From: Alpinimonas psychrophila
GTDB lineage: Bacteria > Actinomycetota > Actinomycetes > Actinomycetales > Microbacteriaceae
NCBI RefSeq assembly: GCF_014137865.1
Contig: NZ_JACGWU010000001.1
Location: 744,001 to 808,000 of the forward strand
Reading direction: 5' to 3'
DNA: 64,000 bases
The notes under the pieces are model-generated. The model did no database searches. It worked only from the letters and a program-made list of their open reading frames with translations, and was not told the origin of the DNA. A program made the position numbers and the translations under genes. This document shows positions 1-10,912 of the stretch, piece by piece. Position 1 is the first letter of the stretch, and the number at the start of each line of letters is the position of its first letter.

Positions 1-1
1 C

Positions 2-523
2 CGGCAGCCCCTCGCGTTAGCCGAGAATTGGTATATCGGCGTCGCCGTTCTTGCCGCACTCATGGGCATGCTCTTCGGCCGCATCATGATACGGATTGAC
101 TGGGTCATCACCTCATTGGATGCCCTAACACTTGGCCTCTTTGGGGCCATTGGTGTCACGACCGCCCTCAATCTGGGACTACCCGATATTCCGGCAATCT
201 TTGTGGGAGTCATCTCTGCCGTCGGCGGTGGCGTCTTGAGAGACCTGCTTCTCAATATGCCCATTTCCGTCATGCACGTGGGATCCCTCTACGCGGTAGC
301 GGCGGGCGCCGGAACACTCGTCTTGATTACGATGAACGCCCTCGGAAGCGGTCTCGTTGCGGCCTCAATCACGTGCGTCGCCGTCACGACAGCTATCCGC
401 CTTCTTGCCGTTCGCTTTGGTTGGTCACTTCCCGAGCAGCGCGTGCTCAAGGGTCTGCGGAACCCGCGACTGATGAGGCCAACGGACCTCACCGGCCCCA
501 TTCAGACGCAAAGAGACCTCTAA
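2..523 (+). CDS. TRIC-family (UPF0126) membrane protein, 5' end outside window
   Basis: The reading frame is open from base 2, so the N-terminus lies outside the window; the first visible ATG at 62 is internal. About 173 residues are visible, mostly hydrophobic with several membrane segments. The segment with GGGVLRDLL followed by PISVMHVGSLYA is the hallmark of the trimeric intracellular cation channel (TRIC/UPF0126) fold, which forms two repeats of three helices. Bacterial members are inner-membrane proteins, proposed to be cation channels, and one relative has been linked to glycine transport. The physiological role here cannot be read from the sequence. The gene converges on leuA with a 34-base gap. 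Family assignment is secure; function is not. Confidence 0.85.
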   Translation, partial: RQPLALAENWYIGVAVLAALMGMLFGRIMIRIDWVITSLDALTLGLFGAIGVTTALNLGLPDIPAIFVGVISAVGGGVLRDLLLNMPISVMHVGSLYAVAAGAGTLVLITMNALGSGLVAASITCVAVTTAIRLLAVRFGWSLPEQRVLKGLRNPRLMRPTDLTGPIQTQRDL

Positions 524-557
524 ACGATTGTTTTGGCCCCAAGGTTATTAAAGACAG

Positions 558-2431
<1,874 letters not shown>

Positions 2432-2467
2432 GCACCAGCAACCAGCCTGCCCTAAAGGAGCACGCGC

Positions 2468-3475
2468 CTAGAAACCCAGCCGTTGCAAAAGCTTGGGATC
2501 CCGCTGCCAGTCCTTGGCAACTTTAACCCGAATCGAAAGAAAGACTTTTTGGCCCACAATGGGTTCAATGGCGGCCCGGGATCGCTGACCAATGTCCCTC
2601 AGGCGTTCGCCCCCTTTGCCGATAATGATCGCTTTCTGGCTATCGCGCTCCACAAAAACATTGGCATAGATCTCGAGGATGTCTTTGTCCTCACGCTGAA
2701 TCATGTCATCCAGTGTCACGGCGAGGGAATGAGGTAATTCCTCATGGACCCCCTCGAGAATCGTCTCGCGAATCAACTCAGAAATGTGTTTATCAAGGGC
2801 TTCATCCGACGTGGTCTCTTCGGGGTAGAGAGCAGGACCAGTCGGGAGAAGTTTGATGAGTTGGTCAGCGAGAAGGTCCAATTGGTCGTCGCCGGCAGCA
2901 GAGACAGGAATGATGGACGCCCAGTTGCGGAGGTCTTGAACTTCGAGAAGGCGCTCCTCGACATGCTTCTTGTTTGCGGCGTCCGTTTTTGTCACAATCG
3001 CGACCTTAATGGCACGCGGAAAACGATCGAGCTGTTCGTTGATAAAGCGATCGCCCGGGCCCACCGGCTCATCGGCAGGAAAACACATGCCAATAATGTC
3101 AACGTCGCCAAGAGTCGCTTGCACGAGTGCGTTGAGCCGCTCGCCGAGGAGTGTGCGGGGACGATGAATTCCGGGAGTATCCACCAATATCAATTGCCCG
3201 GCGGGACGATTTGAAATACCGCGAATCGTGTGGCGAGTCGTTTGGGGCTTCGAACTCGTGATCGCGACTTTCTGCCCCACAAGCGCATTTGTCAGCGTCG
3301 ACTTGCCAACGTTGGGGCGGCCAACCAAGGAGACAAAACCGGAGCGAAAAACATCACCCTTGGCACGATTCCGAGCGGCAGCCCGAGTTCCGGCGTCTTC
3401 GATGGGAACTCCCGAATCATCAACGGGATTCTTAGCCCACTCGTGCGCTTTGCGGGATTTCGGTGGTCGACTCAT
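2468..3475 (-). CDS. era: GTPase Era
   Basis: Essential-type GTPase that binds the 3' end of 16S rRNA and acts in 30S subunit maturation. The GTPase domain has P-loop GRPNVGKST, switch region SKPQTTRHTIRG, DTPG and a TKTD base-recognition motif (NKxD class). The C-terminal KH domain carries IIGKGGERLRDIG. The 335 residues include an N-terminal extension of about 45 residues that is charged and probably unstructured, common in actinobacterial Era. The ATG overlaps the corC stop as ATGA, so translation is probably coupled. It is the last gene of the hrcA-era operon. Confidence 0.97.
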   Translation of the reverse strand: MSRPPKSRKAHEWAKNPVDDSGVPIEDAGTRAAARNRAKGDVFRSGFVSLVGRPNVGKSTLTNALVGQKVAITSSKPQTTRHTIRGISNRPAGQLILVDTPGIHRPRTLLGERLNALVQATLGDVDIIGMCFPADEPVGPGDRFINEQLDRFPRAIKVAIVTKTDAANKKHVEERLLEVQDLRNWASIIPVSAAGDDQLDLLADQLIKLLPTGPALYPEETTSDEALDKHISELIRETILEGVHEELPHSLAVTLDDMIQREDKDILEIYANVFVERDSQKAIIIGKGGERLRDIGQRSRAAIEPIVGQKVFLSIRVKVAKDWQRDPKLLQRLGF

Positions 3476-4770
3476 GTGTTCTCCTCAGAACCAAAGGCAT
3501 CTTGCGCCTGAATAAGGGCCTCGTCACGGAACACCCGAACGCGAGAAATAGATTTGCGGCGGCCCTGACTTCTATAAGCTTCCAAGACGAGGCCGCTGAC
3601 GGCCACGGCGTCGCCCACGACTGCCATTCGTTCGAGATACTTCTCCAGTAATCCCCCCACAGTATCGACATCGTCGTCATCGAGCTCAAGGCCGAACAGG
3701 TCACCAAGTTCTTCAACCCGCAGACGAGCACTCACCACAAACGTCCTGTGGCCTAGGTCTTCGACCTCCGGCACATCCCGATCGTACTCATCAGCGATAT
3801 CCCCGACGAGTTCCTCGATAAGATCTTCCAGCGTCACGAGACCAGCGATCCCGCCATGCTCATCAACGACCATGGCCAAATGATTGTGTTCCGCCTGCAT
3901 CTGGCGGAGCGTCTCATCGGCCTTCTTCGAATCGGGGATGAAGATGGCGGTACGTGCGAGGTCTCGTACGGTGAGTCGAGCGAGGTCTTTCGGTTTCTCG
4001 AAAACGCGTCGAGAAACATCCCGCAGATAAAGAATTCCCAAGACATCATCGGTGGACTCGCCAACGATGGGGATACGGGAATAACCCGACGAGTGAAAAA
4101 GTGCGGAAGCGACAGCTAACGTACTGTCACCCTCGAGCGTGACCATGTCTATGCGTGGAACCATAACTTCGCGCACGATGGTGTCGCCAAACTCGAAGAT
4201 CGAGTGGATGAGTTCACGCTCGTCCTTTTCTAGTACGGCATTTTTTACCGCTTCATCAACCATGCTGAGAAGCTGTTCTTCAGAGGCAAATGCCGTCGTG
4301 CCCGGCCTGCCGGGGGTCACCCGGTCACCGATGCTCACGAGGGCGTCCGCCAGCGGACCCAGAATGACCCGAAAAAAATGAATTACGGGTGCTGCAATAG
4401 AAAGGACGCCGAGGGAATGGGCGCGACCAACACTTCGCGGGCTCGAACCGGCCAGGACAAATGATGCAGCCGCCATAATCAGAATGGCCAGCAGGAGGGC
4501 AGCCCAGAGCGGCAAGTTGCTGGCAACGAGTTGCACAGTAACAAGCACCGCCGCGGCCGTTTCGGCAACGATCCGCACGAACGTCGTGACATTGCGATGG
4601 GGATGGGGGTCGTTGGCAATTGCCAATAGCGAGCGTCGTGAACGGTTTTCGCGAGACTGATCACGAAGATCATTGCTGGAGAGGACCCCCAGGGCGGCCT
4701 CACTGGCCGCCATGAAACCGGCAAAGCCGATAAGGACCAAACTCAAGAGAACGGTGAGAAGAATATTCAC
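3472..4770 (-). CDS. hemolysin-family (CNNM/CorC) membrane protein with CBS pair
   Basis: The protein has 432 residues in three parts: an N-terminal DUF21/CNNM membrane domain with about four hydrophobic segments (to about residue 140), a tandem CBS pair containing VREVMVPRIDM and the MVVDEHGGIAGLVTLEDLIEE segment, and a C-terminal CorC/HlyC domain. Relatives act in magnesium or cobalt homeostasis and efflux; the older hemolysin label is historical. The CBS pair probably senses nucleotide. It lies between ybeY and era, a very conserved actinobacterial arrangement: the ybeY stop is one base away and the era start overlaps this stop. Family assignment is sound, but the transported ion is unknown. 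Confidence 0.92.
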   Translation of the reverse strand: MNILLTVLLSLVLIGFAGFMAASEAALGVLSSNDLRDQSRENRSRRSLLAIANDPHPHRNVTTFVRIVAETAAAVLVTVQLVASNLPLWAALLLAILIMAAASFVLAGSSPRSVGRAHSLGVLSIAAPVIHFFRVILGPLADALVSIGDRVTPGRPGTTAFASEEQLLSMVDEAVKNAVLEKDERELIHSIFEFGDTIVREVMVPRIDMVTLEGDSTLAVASALFHSSGYSRIPIVGESTDDVLGILYLRDVSRRVFEKPKDLARLTVRDLARTAIFIPDSKKADETLRQMQAEHNHLAMVVDEHGGIAGLVTLEDLIEELVGDIADEYDRDVPEVEDLGHRTFVVSARLRVEELGDLFGLELDDDDVDTVGGLLEKYLERMAVVGDAVAVSGLVLEAYRSQGRRKSISRVRVFRDEALIQAQDAFGSEENT

Positions 4771-4771
4771 G

Positions 4772-5239
4772 TTAGGCCTTGCGAGACCGCTCGCTCAGCG
4801 CATACCCAATCAAGATGTCGCGCTGGAGAGAAAACATTTCTTTCTCTTCATCAGGTTCGGCGTGGTCGAATCCCAGTAAGTGAAGAATGCCGTGCGTCGT
4901 CAAAAGGAGAAGTTCATCCATTGTCGTGTGGCCGGCTGCCTCAGCCTGACTCTCCGCAACCTGCGGACAGAGAACAACGTCCCCCAGCAAACCAGCCGGG
5001 GTGAGCTGATCGTCATTACCTGGCCGCAGCTCGTCCATCGGAAAACTCAACACATCAGTTGGGCCGGGCTCCCCCATCCATTGGACATGGAGGGCTTCCA
5101 TCGCTGCTTCGTCTACCAAGACGATGGCAAGGTCTGCATCGGCGTGAATACGCATAGCGTCGAGGGCATAGGTCGACAAACGCTGCAGTGCTGCCTCGTC
5201 AATCTCGTAGGTTGACTCGTTATTAACTTCAATACTCAC
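4772..5239 (-). CDS. ybeY: endoribonuclease YbeY (rRNA maturation)
   Basis: A 155-residue single-domain UPF0054 protein. The zinc site HGILHLLGFDH is intact and matches the family pattern HGxLHLxGYDH. YbeY takes part in 16S rRNA 3'-end maturation and 70S quality control, acting with Era and other ribosome factors. That fits its place in the phoH-ybeY-corC-era operon. It begins immediately after the phoH stop with no gap, suggesting translational coupling. Confidence 0.96.
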   Translation of the reverse strand: MSIEVNNESTYEIDEAALQRLSTYALDAMRIHADADLAIVLVDEAAMEALHVQWMGEPGPTDVLSFPMDELRPGNDDQLTPAGLLGDVVLCPQVAESQAEAAGHTTMDELLLLTTHGILHLLGFDHAEPDEEKEMFSLQRDILIGYALSERSRKA

Positions 5240-6334
5240 TTAGCGTCCTCGAGGGGGGAATCGGTCTGTCGGGGTGCGGGGGGCGCCAGGAGTACGGCGT
5301 TGAATTCGCTGGGTAAATTCTCTGGCTTCGTCGCGTTCTGCGCGTCTGGCCGAAGCCAGTTCGTCGAATGCCGTATAGGCATCCACAATCTGGCCAACGA
5401 GACTGTGACGCACAACATCCTGCGATCCCAGACGTGCGAAATGAATATCATCGATCTCGGCCAGGACCTGGGTAACCAAGCGCAGTCCGCTGGACGCACT
5501 CGGAAGGTCAATCTGCGTAACGTCGCCGGTAATGACCATTTTCGACCCGAATCCAAGGCGCGTCAAAAACATTTTCATTTGCTCAGGGGTTGTGTTTTGG
5601 GCCTCATCGAGGACGATGAAGGCGTTGTTCAGCGTGCGCCCACGCATGTAGGCCAAGGGGGCAACCTCAATCGTTCCCGTTGCCAACAATTTGGGCACCA
5701 ATTCGGGATCGAGCATTTCACCAAGAGCATCGAAAAGAGGACGTAAGTAGGGGTCGATTTTGTCGGTGAGGGATCCCGGCAGGAACCCGAGGCGCTCGCC
5801 TGCTTCAACGGCGGGACGCGTCAAGATGATGCGTTCGACCTCCTTGCGTTGAAGCGCTTGAACGGCCTTCGCCATCGCCAGATAGGTTTTCCCCGTTCCG
5901 GCCGGGCCGATACCAAACACAATGGTGTTTTCGTCAATGGACTGCACATATTGCTGTTGGCCAACCGTTTTTGGCCGAACAGTTTTGCCCCGTGACGTGA
6001 GGATAGCTTCACCAAGAACTGCGGAGGGCGAGGTGTGCGGATGCATGTCCAAGATGAGCCGTGACGCCACAACGTCGGCCGGAGTGAGCGCCTGACCGTT
6101 TTCGACCATGGTCAGGAGTTCGACGAGGAGTGCTCGGGCCTCTCTTAAGTGGGTAATCGAAGTATCTGCGGACACCGCGCTGAGAGTAATGGTGTTGCCG
6201 CGAACGTGCATGTCGACATCGGGGTATTCCTGTTGAAGGGACGCCAATAGTCGATCCCCCGGGCCGAGGATACTGACCATATCGACGCCCTCGATTGTTA
6301 TGATCTCTGTTATTTCGCTGCCGGCACTAGGCAA
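5240..6334 (-). CDS. PhoH-family ATPase
   Basis: A 364-residue cytoplasmic P-loop protein. It has Walker A GPAGTGKTYLA, Walker B-like FIVLDEAQN, and the C-terminal TGDVTQIDLP segment typical of PhoH. An N-terminal KH-like region precedes the ATPase core. PhoH proteins are predicted RNA helicase/nuclease-associated ATPases and nearly always lie next to ybeY, as here. The tail after residue 330 is basic and Pro/Arg rich. The start ATG at 6334 overlaps the end of the HIT gene by eight bases. Confidence 0.95.
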   Translation of the reverse strand: MPSAGSEITEIITIEGVDMVSILGPGDRLLASLQQEYPDVDMHVRGNTITLSAVSADTSITHLREARALLVELLTMVENGQALTPADVVASRLILDMHPHTSPSAVLGEAILTSRGKTVRPKTVGQQQYVQSIDENTIVFGIGPAGTGKTYLAMAKAVQALQRKEVERIILTRPAVEAGERLGFLPGSLTDKIDPYLRPLFDALGEMLDPELVPKLLATGTIEVAPLAYMRGRTLNNAFIVLDEAQNTTPEQMKMFLTRLGFGSKMVITGDVTQIDLPSASSGLRLVTQVLAEIDDIHFARLGSQDVVRHSLVGQIVDAYTAFDELASARRAERDEAREFTQRIQRRTPGAPRTPTDRFPPRGR

Positions 6335-6677
6335 GGGTATGGTCCTGGAGGTTGCCGGCTAGAACATGGGCATGCACGTGGAAGACCGTCTGGCCGGCGG
6401 ACTCACCTGAATTGAAGACGAGTCGATACTCCCCCGATGCGTGAAGGGTCGCCAAGTTGTGCGCCGTCGCAACGACCTCCGCGAGCAAGCCTGGATCACC
6501 AATGGCAAGTTCGGTCACGTTAGCGAACGCCGGTGTTTTGGGCACCACCAGGAGGTGCAAGGGAGCCTGAGGATTTATGTCACGAATGGCAATGAGCCGC
6601 TCATTTTCGAAGACAATATCCGCGGGAATTTCACGGTCGATAATCTTCGTGAAGATGGAAGGTCCGGTCGTGTTCAT
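6327..6677 (-). CDS. HIT-family (histidine triad) nucleotide-binding protein
   Basis: A compact 116-residue protein of the HINT/PKCI subgroup. The catalytic triad region near the C-terminus reads QTVFHVHAHVLAG (HxHxH). The N-terminal segment IFTKIIDREIPADIVFEN is typical. Family members hydrolyse purine nucleoside phosphoramidates or adenylylated substrates. It lies 25 bases after rsmE and overlaps the phoH start by eight bases. The physiological substrate is not known. Confidence 0.95.
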   Translation of the reverse strand: MNTTGPSIFTKIIDREIPADIVFENERLIAIRDINPQAPLHLLVVPKTPAFANVTELAIGDPGLLAEVVATAHNLATLHASGEYRLVFNSGESAGQTVFHVHAHVLAGNLQDHTLA

Positions 6678-6702
6678 AACTTCATCTTAAGCGATAGCGG
6701 CC

Positions 6703-7488
6703 TTAGAGGCGCCTGAGTCGTGAACTCAAAATCGCCAGCGCCGCCGGTCCCGCCGTAGACGTGCGGAGAATGTTTTTCCCCAAAGTCGCAATCGTCGCTC
6801 CGTTCGCTCTCAACAGAGCAAGTTCGGAAGGAGTGATACCCCCTTCAGGACCAACAATCAGCGCAAAGGAGGCGAAAGGAGCACCGTCCGAGAGGGCTAC
6901 GCCGCTCGTCGACTCGTCGTGCCGGGCACTAACGGGCAACGACATTTCGCCCAGGGAAACATCTCCCGTGGGGTCGAGGACAATAAGTTGGGTCCCTGCC
7001 AACGTTTTGACGAACACCGACGCCTTTTCGTATGCCAGTACCTCGGGAATGTAGGCCCGGATAGATTGCTTGGTGGCTTCTCGCACGATCGCCCCCCAGC
7101 GAGAGCGCCCTTTGGCCACCTTCGGACCCTCCCATTTTGAAATTGACCGTTCCGCGGCCCAGGGAAGGATTGCGTCTATACCGAGTTCGGTGCACGCCTC
7201 GACGGCGCGCTCGTCGCGATCATTCTTAGCCAAGGCCTGAACCAGAGTGATTTGTGTCGTTGGCAATGCAATGCCATCGACGTTAGTTACTTCGAGGGTG
7301 ACAACGTCTTTTTCAACAGTGAGGGCAGTGGTCGAAACAATGAGACCGCGACCGTTACCCACCAGAAGGCTCTCACCGACTCGAACCCGGCTGACCGTCG
7401 CCGCATGTCGCCCCTCGCTCCCCCGCAAGGAGAGCAGCTCGCCCACAACGGTGCTGACGAGCTCATCAATGAGATAGAAGTGAGCCAT
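6703..7488 (-). CDS. rsmE: 16S rRNA m3U1498 methyltransferase RsmE
   Basis: A 261-residue SPOUT-class methyltransferase that methylates N3 of U1498 in 16S rRNA using S-adenosylmethionine. The N-terminal PUA-like part is followed by the knotted domain with LIVGPEGGITPSEL and the C-terminal LGKNILRTSTAGPAAL, where most relatives have LRTETA. Start ATG at 7488 lies two bases after the dnaJ stop, so the two are probably co-translated. The dnaJ-rsmE pair is common in Actinobacteria. Confidence 0.94.
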   Translation of the reverse strand: MAHFYLIDELVSTVVGELLSLRGSEGRHAATVSRVRVGESLLVGNGRGLIVSTTALTVEKDVVTLEVTNVDGIALPTTQITLVQALAKNDRDERAVEACTELGIDAILPWAAERSISKWEGPKVAKGRSRWGAIVREATKQSIRAYIPEVLAYEKASVFVKTLAGTQLIVLDPTGDVSLGEMSLPVSARHDESTSGVALSDGAPFASFALIVGPEGGITPSELALLRANGATIATLGKNILRTSTAGPAALAILSSRLRRL

Positions 7489-7490
7489 CT

Positions 7491-8591
7491 TTAGACGTTA
7501 AAAAACCGGTCGCGAAGTTTCGAGAACATCCCTTGCTGAAATTCTGACAGCTTGGGTGCCGTAGCCTTGCGCCCCTTGGCGAAGGATTCCACCAGATCGC
7601 GTTCCTTACCGGAAAGCTTCATGGGCGTAATGACGTGAATACCAACTCTCAGGTCACCGCGGCCACTCCCGCGAAGGTGCGTAATTCCACGGTCCTTGAC
7701 AGTGACAATATCGGCGCCTTGCGTGCCGGGTTTGAGTTCCAGAGTCACGTCACCGTCTAAGCCAGCGAACGTGGTGGTGGTGCCGAGAATGGCATCCGTC
7801 ATCTGAATCTCGAGCGTGCAGAGAAGGTCATCGTTATCGCGACTAAAGACCTCGTCGTGACGAACCTTCACTTCAAAGTACAGGTCGCTGTTGGGGCCAC
7901 CAGCTGGACCAGCTTCTCCGCTTCCCGCCATTTGCAGTCGAACGCCTGTGTCAACGCCGGCGGGAACGTCAAGCGGAATCGATCGCCGAGCACGAACTCG
8001 GCCTTGGCCTTGGCACGTGGTGCACGGGGTCGCAATGACGGTGCCAAAGCCTCGGCAACTGCCACAGGGGCTGGACGTCATGACGTTCCCCAGCAGGGAC
8101 CGGACGGCTCGAGAGATTGATCCTGTTCCGTGACAGATATCACACGGGACCGGAGCCGTGCCGGGTTGACAACACGTTCCCGAGCACGTTTCACAGACAA
8201 TGGCGGTGTCAACTTCGATGTCTTTGTGAATGCCAAAGACAACTTCCGCTAGGTCCAAGTCCACCCGCAGGAGGGCATCCTGTCCGCGCTCACGCCGAGA
8301 ACGAGGCCCCCTCTGGGAACTCCCGCCACCAAAGAAGGTCGAGAAGATGTCCCCAAAATCTGAGAAACCCTCGCCGCCAAAGCCCTGCTGAGGACCACGA
8401 TCGTATTGCTGGCGCTGAGAGGGGTCGCTCAGCACGTCATAGGCATGCGTCACGAGCTTAAAACGCTCCTGAGCATCTGGGCTCGGGTTGACATCGGGGT
8501 GAAGTTCACGCGCGAGCTTGCGATAGGCCTTCTTTATTTCTTCCACGCTTGCATCGCGTTTGACACCGAGTACGTCGTAATGATCAGCCAC
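7491..8591 (-). CDS. dnaJ: chaperone DnaJ
   Basis: Hsp40 co-chaperone that stimulates DnaK ATPase activity. The J domain (about residues 4-66) has the HPD tripeptide in [11 protein letters not shown]. It is followed by a Gly/Phe region, four zinc-binding CxxC repeats (residues about 130-210, CETCSG, CDICHG, CGSCRG, CTTCQG) and the two C-terminal substrate-binding domains. I prefer GTG at 8591 (giving [10 protein letters not shown]) because AAGGAG lies ten bases upstream; the upstream TTG at 8600 would sit against that motif. This is the DnaJ2 type that is co-transcribed with hrcA. dnaK and grpE are not in the window. Confidence 0.96.
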   Translation of the reverse strand: MADHYDVLGVKRDASVEEIKKAYRKLARELHPDVNPSPDAQERFKLVTHAYDVLSDPSQRQQYDRGPQQGFGGEGFSDFGDIFSTFFGGGSSQRGPRSRRERGQDALLRVDLDLAEVVFGIHKDIEVDTAIVCETCSGTCCQPGTAPVPCDICHGTGSISRAVRSLLGNVMTSSPCGSCRGFGTVIATPCTTCQGQGRVRARRSIPLDVPAGVDTGVRLQMAGSGEAGPAGGPNSDLYFEVKVRHDEVFSRDNDDLLCTLEIQMTDAILGTTTTFAGLDGDVTLELKPGTQGADIVTVKDRGITHLRGSGRGDLRVGIHVITPMKLSGKERDLVESFAKGRKATAPKLSEFQQGMFSKLRDRFFNV

Positions 8592-8648
8592 GAAAGGCAA
8601 ACTCCTTGTAGATATGTTGGTGAAGTGAAAAAACTTAGGGCGCGTGCG

Positions 8649-9668
8649 CTACCCCGCGTCGAGGGCCCGCGTCAGATACCGGGCAACAGCACGCACGGCG
8701 GCCATGTTGTTGGAGTAATCCATTCGCGTTGGCCCGAGAAGGCCGAGCGTGGAACGTTGGCCGGCTGACGCATAGCCGGTTGTCATCAGGCTCGTTTGAT
8801 CCAGCGCTGAAGCCCCTATTTCGTGGCCAATACTTACGGCCACTTCGGCACCGTCTCCCGCCATCTCGGTAAAGAGCTTCAGCAGGATCACTTGCTCCTC
8901 TATCGCGTCGAGCATGGGATAGATGCTGCCCACGAAGTCTTCTCCCGTGCGAACAAGATTGGCCGTTCCAGCCATGACGAGCCGCTGCTGGCGATTGACT
9001 TGGGCCTGCTCCACCAGGGTCGCTTCCAAGACCGTCGCCGCCGAAAAAAGATCGAGAGCAATATTTTGGGAAAGCTTGCCTAGGGCAGCGGCCACGCCGC
9101 CCAGACCTTCGCCGGCAACGTGAGAATTAATGTTTCCGCCCAGCTGGGCCAATTCACCGTCACTGAGCTCGCGATCTAACTCGACCAGGCGTTGATCCAC
9201 GCGACCGTTATCGGTTATCAGCACGCTTAGTACGCGGCGAGGACCCACCTTGACGAGCTCCACATGCCGAACCTTTGCTGTCCCCAAAGAAGGGTACTGA
9301 ACGATGGCGACCTGATTGGTGAGCTGGGACAGGAGACGAACTGTCCGGCCGAGGAGTTCATCAAAATCACCAGACTCGTCGAGGAACCGCTCAATGGCAA
9401 CGCGTTGGGTGGAACTGATCTGTTTCACCTCGGCCAAGTGATCGACAAAGAGCCGATATCCCTTGTCTGTGGGAATGCGTCCACTTGATGTATGGGGTGC
9501 GGCAATGAGCTCCTCCTCTTCGAGAAGAGCCATGTCATTGCGGATTGTGGCCGCCGATACGCCGAAAGAGTGGCGATCAACAATGGACTTTGACCCCACT
9601 GGTTCTCTCGAGGAGACATAGTCCGTGACGATCGCTCGAAGGACTTCAAGGCCTCGCTGAGAAACCAT
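8649..9668 (-). CDS. hrcA: heat-inducible transcription repressor HrcA
   Basis: Represses CIRCE-controlled heat-shock genes, with activity tuned by GroEL. The N-terminal winged helix (residues about 1-75) contains SREPVGSKSI and AATIRNDMALLEEE. The remaining dimerisation and inserted domains are of normal length (339 residues). I prefer ATG at 9668, because GGGAGC is seven bases upstream; the GTG at 9674 is too close to it. The CIRCE element 37 bases upstream indicates autoregulation. First gene of the hrcA-to-era operon. Confidence 0.97.
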   Translation of the reverse strand: MVSQRGLEVLRAIVTDYVSSREPVGSKSIVDRHSFGVSAATIRNDMALLEEEELIAAPHTSSGRIPTDKGYRLFVDHLAEVKQISSTQRVAIERFLDESGDFDELLGRTVRLLSQLTNQVAIVQYPSLGTAKVRHVELVKVGPRRVLSVLITDNGRVDQRLVELDRELSDGELAQLGGNINSHVAGEGLGGVAAALGKLSQNIALDLFSAATVLEATLVEQAQVNRQQRLVMAGTANLVRTGEDFVGSIYPMLDAIEEQVILLKLFTEMAGDGAEVAVSIGHEIGASALDQTSLMTTGYASAGQRSTLGLLGPTRMDYSNNMAAVRAVARYLTRALDAG

Positions 9669-9704
9669 ATTCACGCTCCCTCGATCTCGTCACGTAGCGT
9701 CAAT

Positions 9705-9736
9705 TTGGCACTCGCGCATTCTGAGTGCCAATTCTA
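9705..9736 (-). promoter_or_regulatory. CIRCE operator and -10 element of the hrcA operon
   Basis: TTGGCACTC (9705-9713), nine bases, then GAGTGCCAA (9723-9731): a perfect 9-bp inverted repeat with the canonical 9-base spacer of CIRCE (consensus TTAGCACTC-N9-GAGTGCTAA). On the minus strand a TAGAAT hexamer (9736-9731) abuts the operator, so transcription would start inside CIRCE and HrcA binding would block initiation directly. Confidence 0.93.
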
Positions 9737-10538
9737 TCGAATCTCATCATCTAATATCGTGAAGTTGCGCTTGCTCGGATACCAAAATCACATCCGAACC
9801 GCGGTTATTCAGCGTCAGGAACGACATTCCACATTCCACCCTTTCCGTGGACGAGGTTTGGCAGTATGCAAACCACCGGCCAGGGTTGTCCAGGTCCAAA
9901 TTGACGGGGAGAGTAGGACCGGGAACCGGATGGTGTCAAAGTCACGACGTCAAGCCAGTCGTCGAGGACAACAACAGGTCCAGCCGAGTGCCCGCATGCG
10001 GGTGCAACCAGTAAGCACCGGCAAAGGAGCGGTGAACTGTACTTTGAACAAAGGTATAGCTGCGATGGCGTTTTGAGTGAGGTTCGGAACACCGTGTATT
10101 TCGGTGCCCAAGAGATCCCGGGCCAATGAACGGTGGTTGTTTCGGAAAGTATGTTCACAACAGTTGCTTGGTGTTGGTCACCTGGGACTGCTGTCCGTTC
10201 ATCACCGACTTTGCTCAACCCGATAGAGTTGCGCAGCAACGGTGAGGTTTGGTCGTACTGATGCCCCGAAAGCATGCGCCGGGCAGTGGAGCGTCCCATC
10301 CCCTTCGTTGACATCACCTCATCGAGGATTTTGGCTTTGTCTGACTTTGACGCTCCCGCGTAAACGTTTCTGAGTTTGTTCGTGACGTGTCGTCTTGCGA
10401 CCATCGGAAATTTGCCTTCCATCATCAGGCAAGCTTGCCCCTGGATGGGGGGCTACGCGCTCAAAGAAGCTGAGGCACGTCGCCCCCTGCCGAAACCACA
10501 ATAGGTCAACTAGAGTGTCTCCCAAAGGAGGTACGACC
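9737..10538. other. intergenic/relic region around transposase fragment
   Basis: About 800 bases between the hrcA promoter and the SHOCT gene hold only the transposase relic. Open frames on the plus strand here (for example 9705-10076) show no recognisable motif. A TAGAGT hexamer at 10512-10517, shortly before the SHOCT ribosome-binding site, is a possible -10. The stretch probably marks the left edge of inserted material between hrcA and hemW. Confidence 0.45.
9805..10425 (-). pseudogene. decayed integrase-type transposase remnant
   Basis: The first 50 or so residues from ATG 10404 (VARRHVTNKLRNVY, KAKILDEVM, MGRSTARRMLSG) resemble the N-terminus of actinobacterial transposases with an integrase catalytic core. 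Then LLRNSIGLSKVGDE resembles a segment that in such proteins lies much further on, implying an internal deletion. The rest of the frame is low-complexity-like and does not look like a catalytic core; no DDE pattern is visible. No terminal inverted repeats were found by eye. I read it as a relic rather than a working gene. The family name is from memory and needs a search. Confidence 0.5.
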
Positions 10539-10793
10539 ATGATGTATGGATGGTACGGCGGCGATTGGGGAATTGGCGCCTGGATAGTAATGGTGTTGGT
10601 AATGGTCCTTTTTTGGGGAGGAGTCGTCACGTTTGTGGTGTTCCTCGTGCGACGCCCACCCGGTGGGTCAGTTACACATTTGCCGAAACCTTCACACCAC
10701 GACGCTGAGCTGATACTCAACGAACGCTTTGCGCGCGGCGAGATTGATACAGAAGAATATAACGCTCGCAGGGTTGCACTTCGACGCACATAA
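10539..10793 (+). CDS. small SHOCT-domain membrane protein
   Basis: An 84-residue protein with one strong membrane helix (about residues 14-37), a short basic linker and a C-terminal SHOCT domain, LNERFARGEIDTEEYNARR. The start ATG at 10539 has AAGGAGG seven bases upstream. SHOCT proteins of this size often accompany heavy-metal P-type ATPases and their regulators, and here the next gene is the remnant of such an ATPase. The molecular role of SHOCT is not established. This may be an orphaned survivor of a copper-resistance cassette. Confidence 0.82.
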   Translation: MMYGWYGGDWGIGAWIVMVLVMVLFWGGVVTFVVFLVRRPPGGSVTHLPKPSHHDAELILNERFARGEIDTEEYNARRVALRRT

Positions 10794-10912
10794 GCCCCCG
10801 CTTAAAACGCACCCCGTGGATGTCGCCGCAATTTCGATGACCTCCACACTTTTGGGGTGTCACGAACGATGGCATTCGGTACGGATTTCGACTTTCGTGA
10901 GGAACAAGTGAC

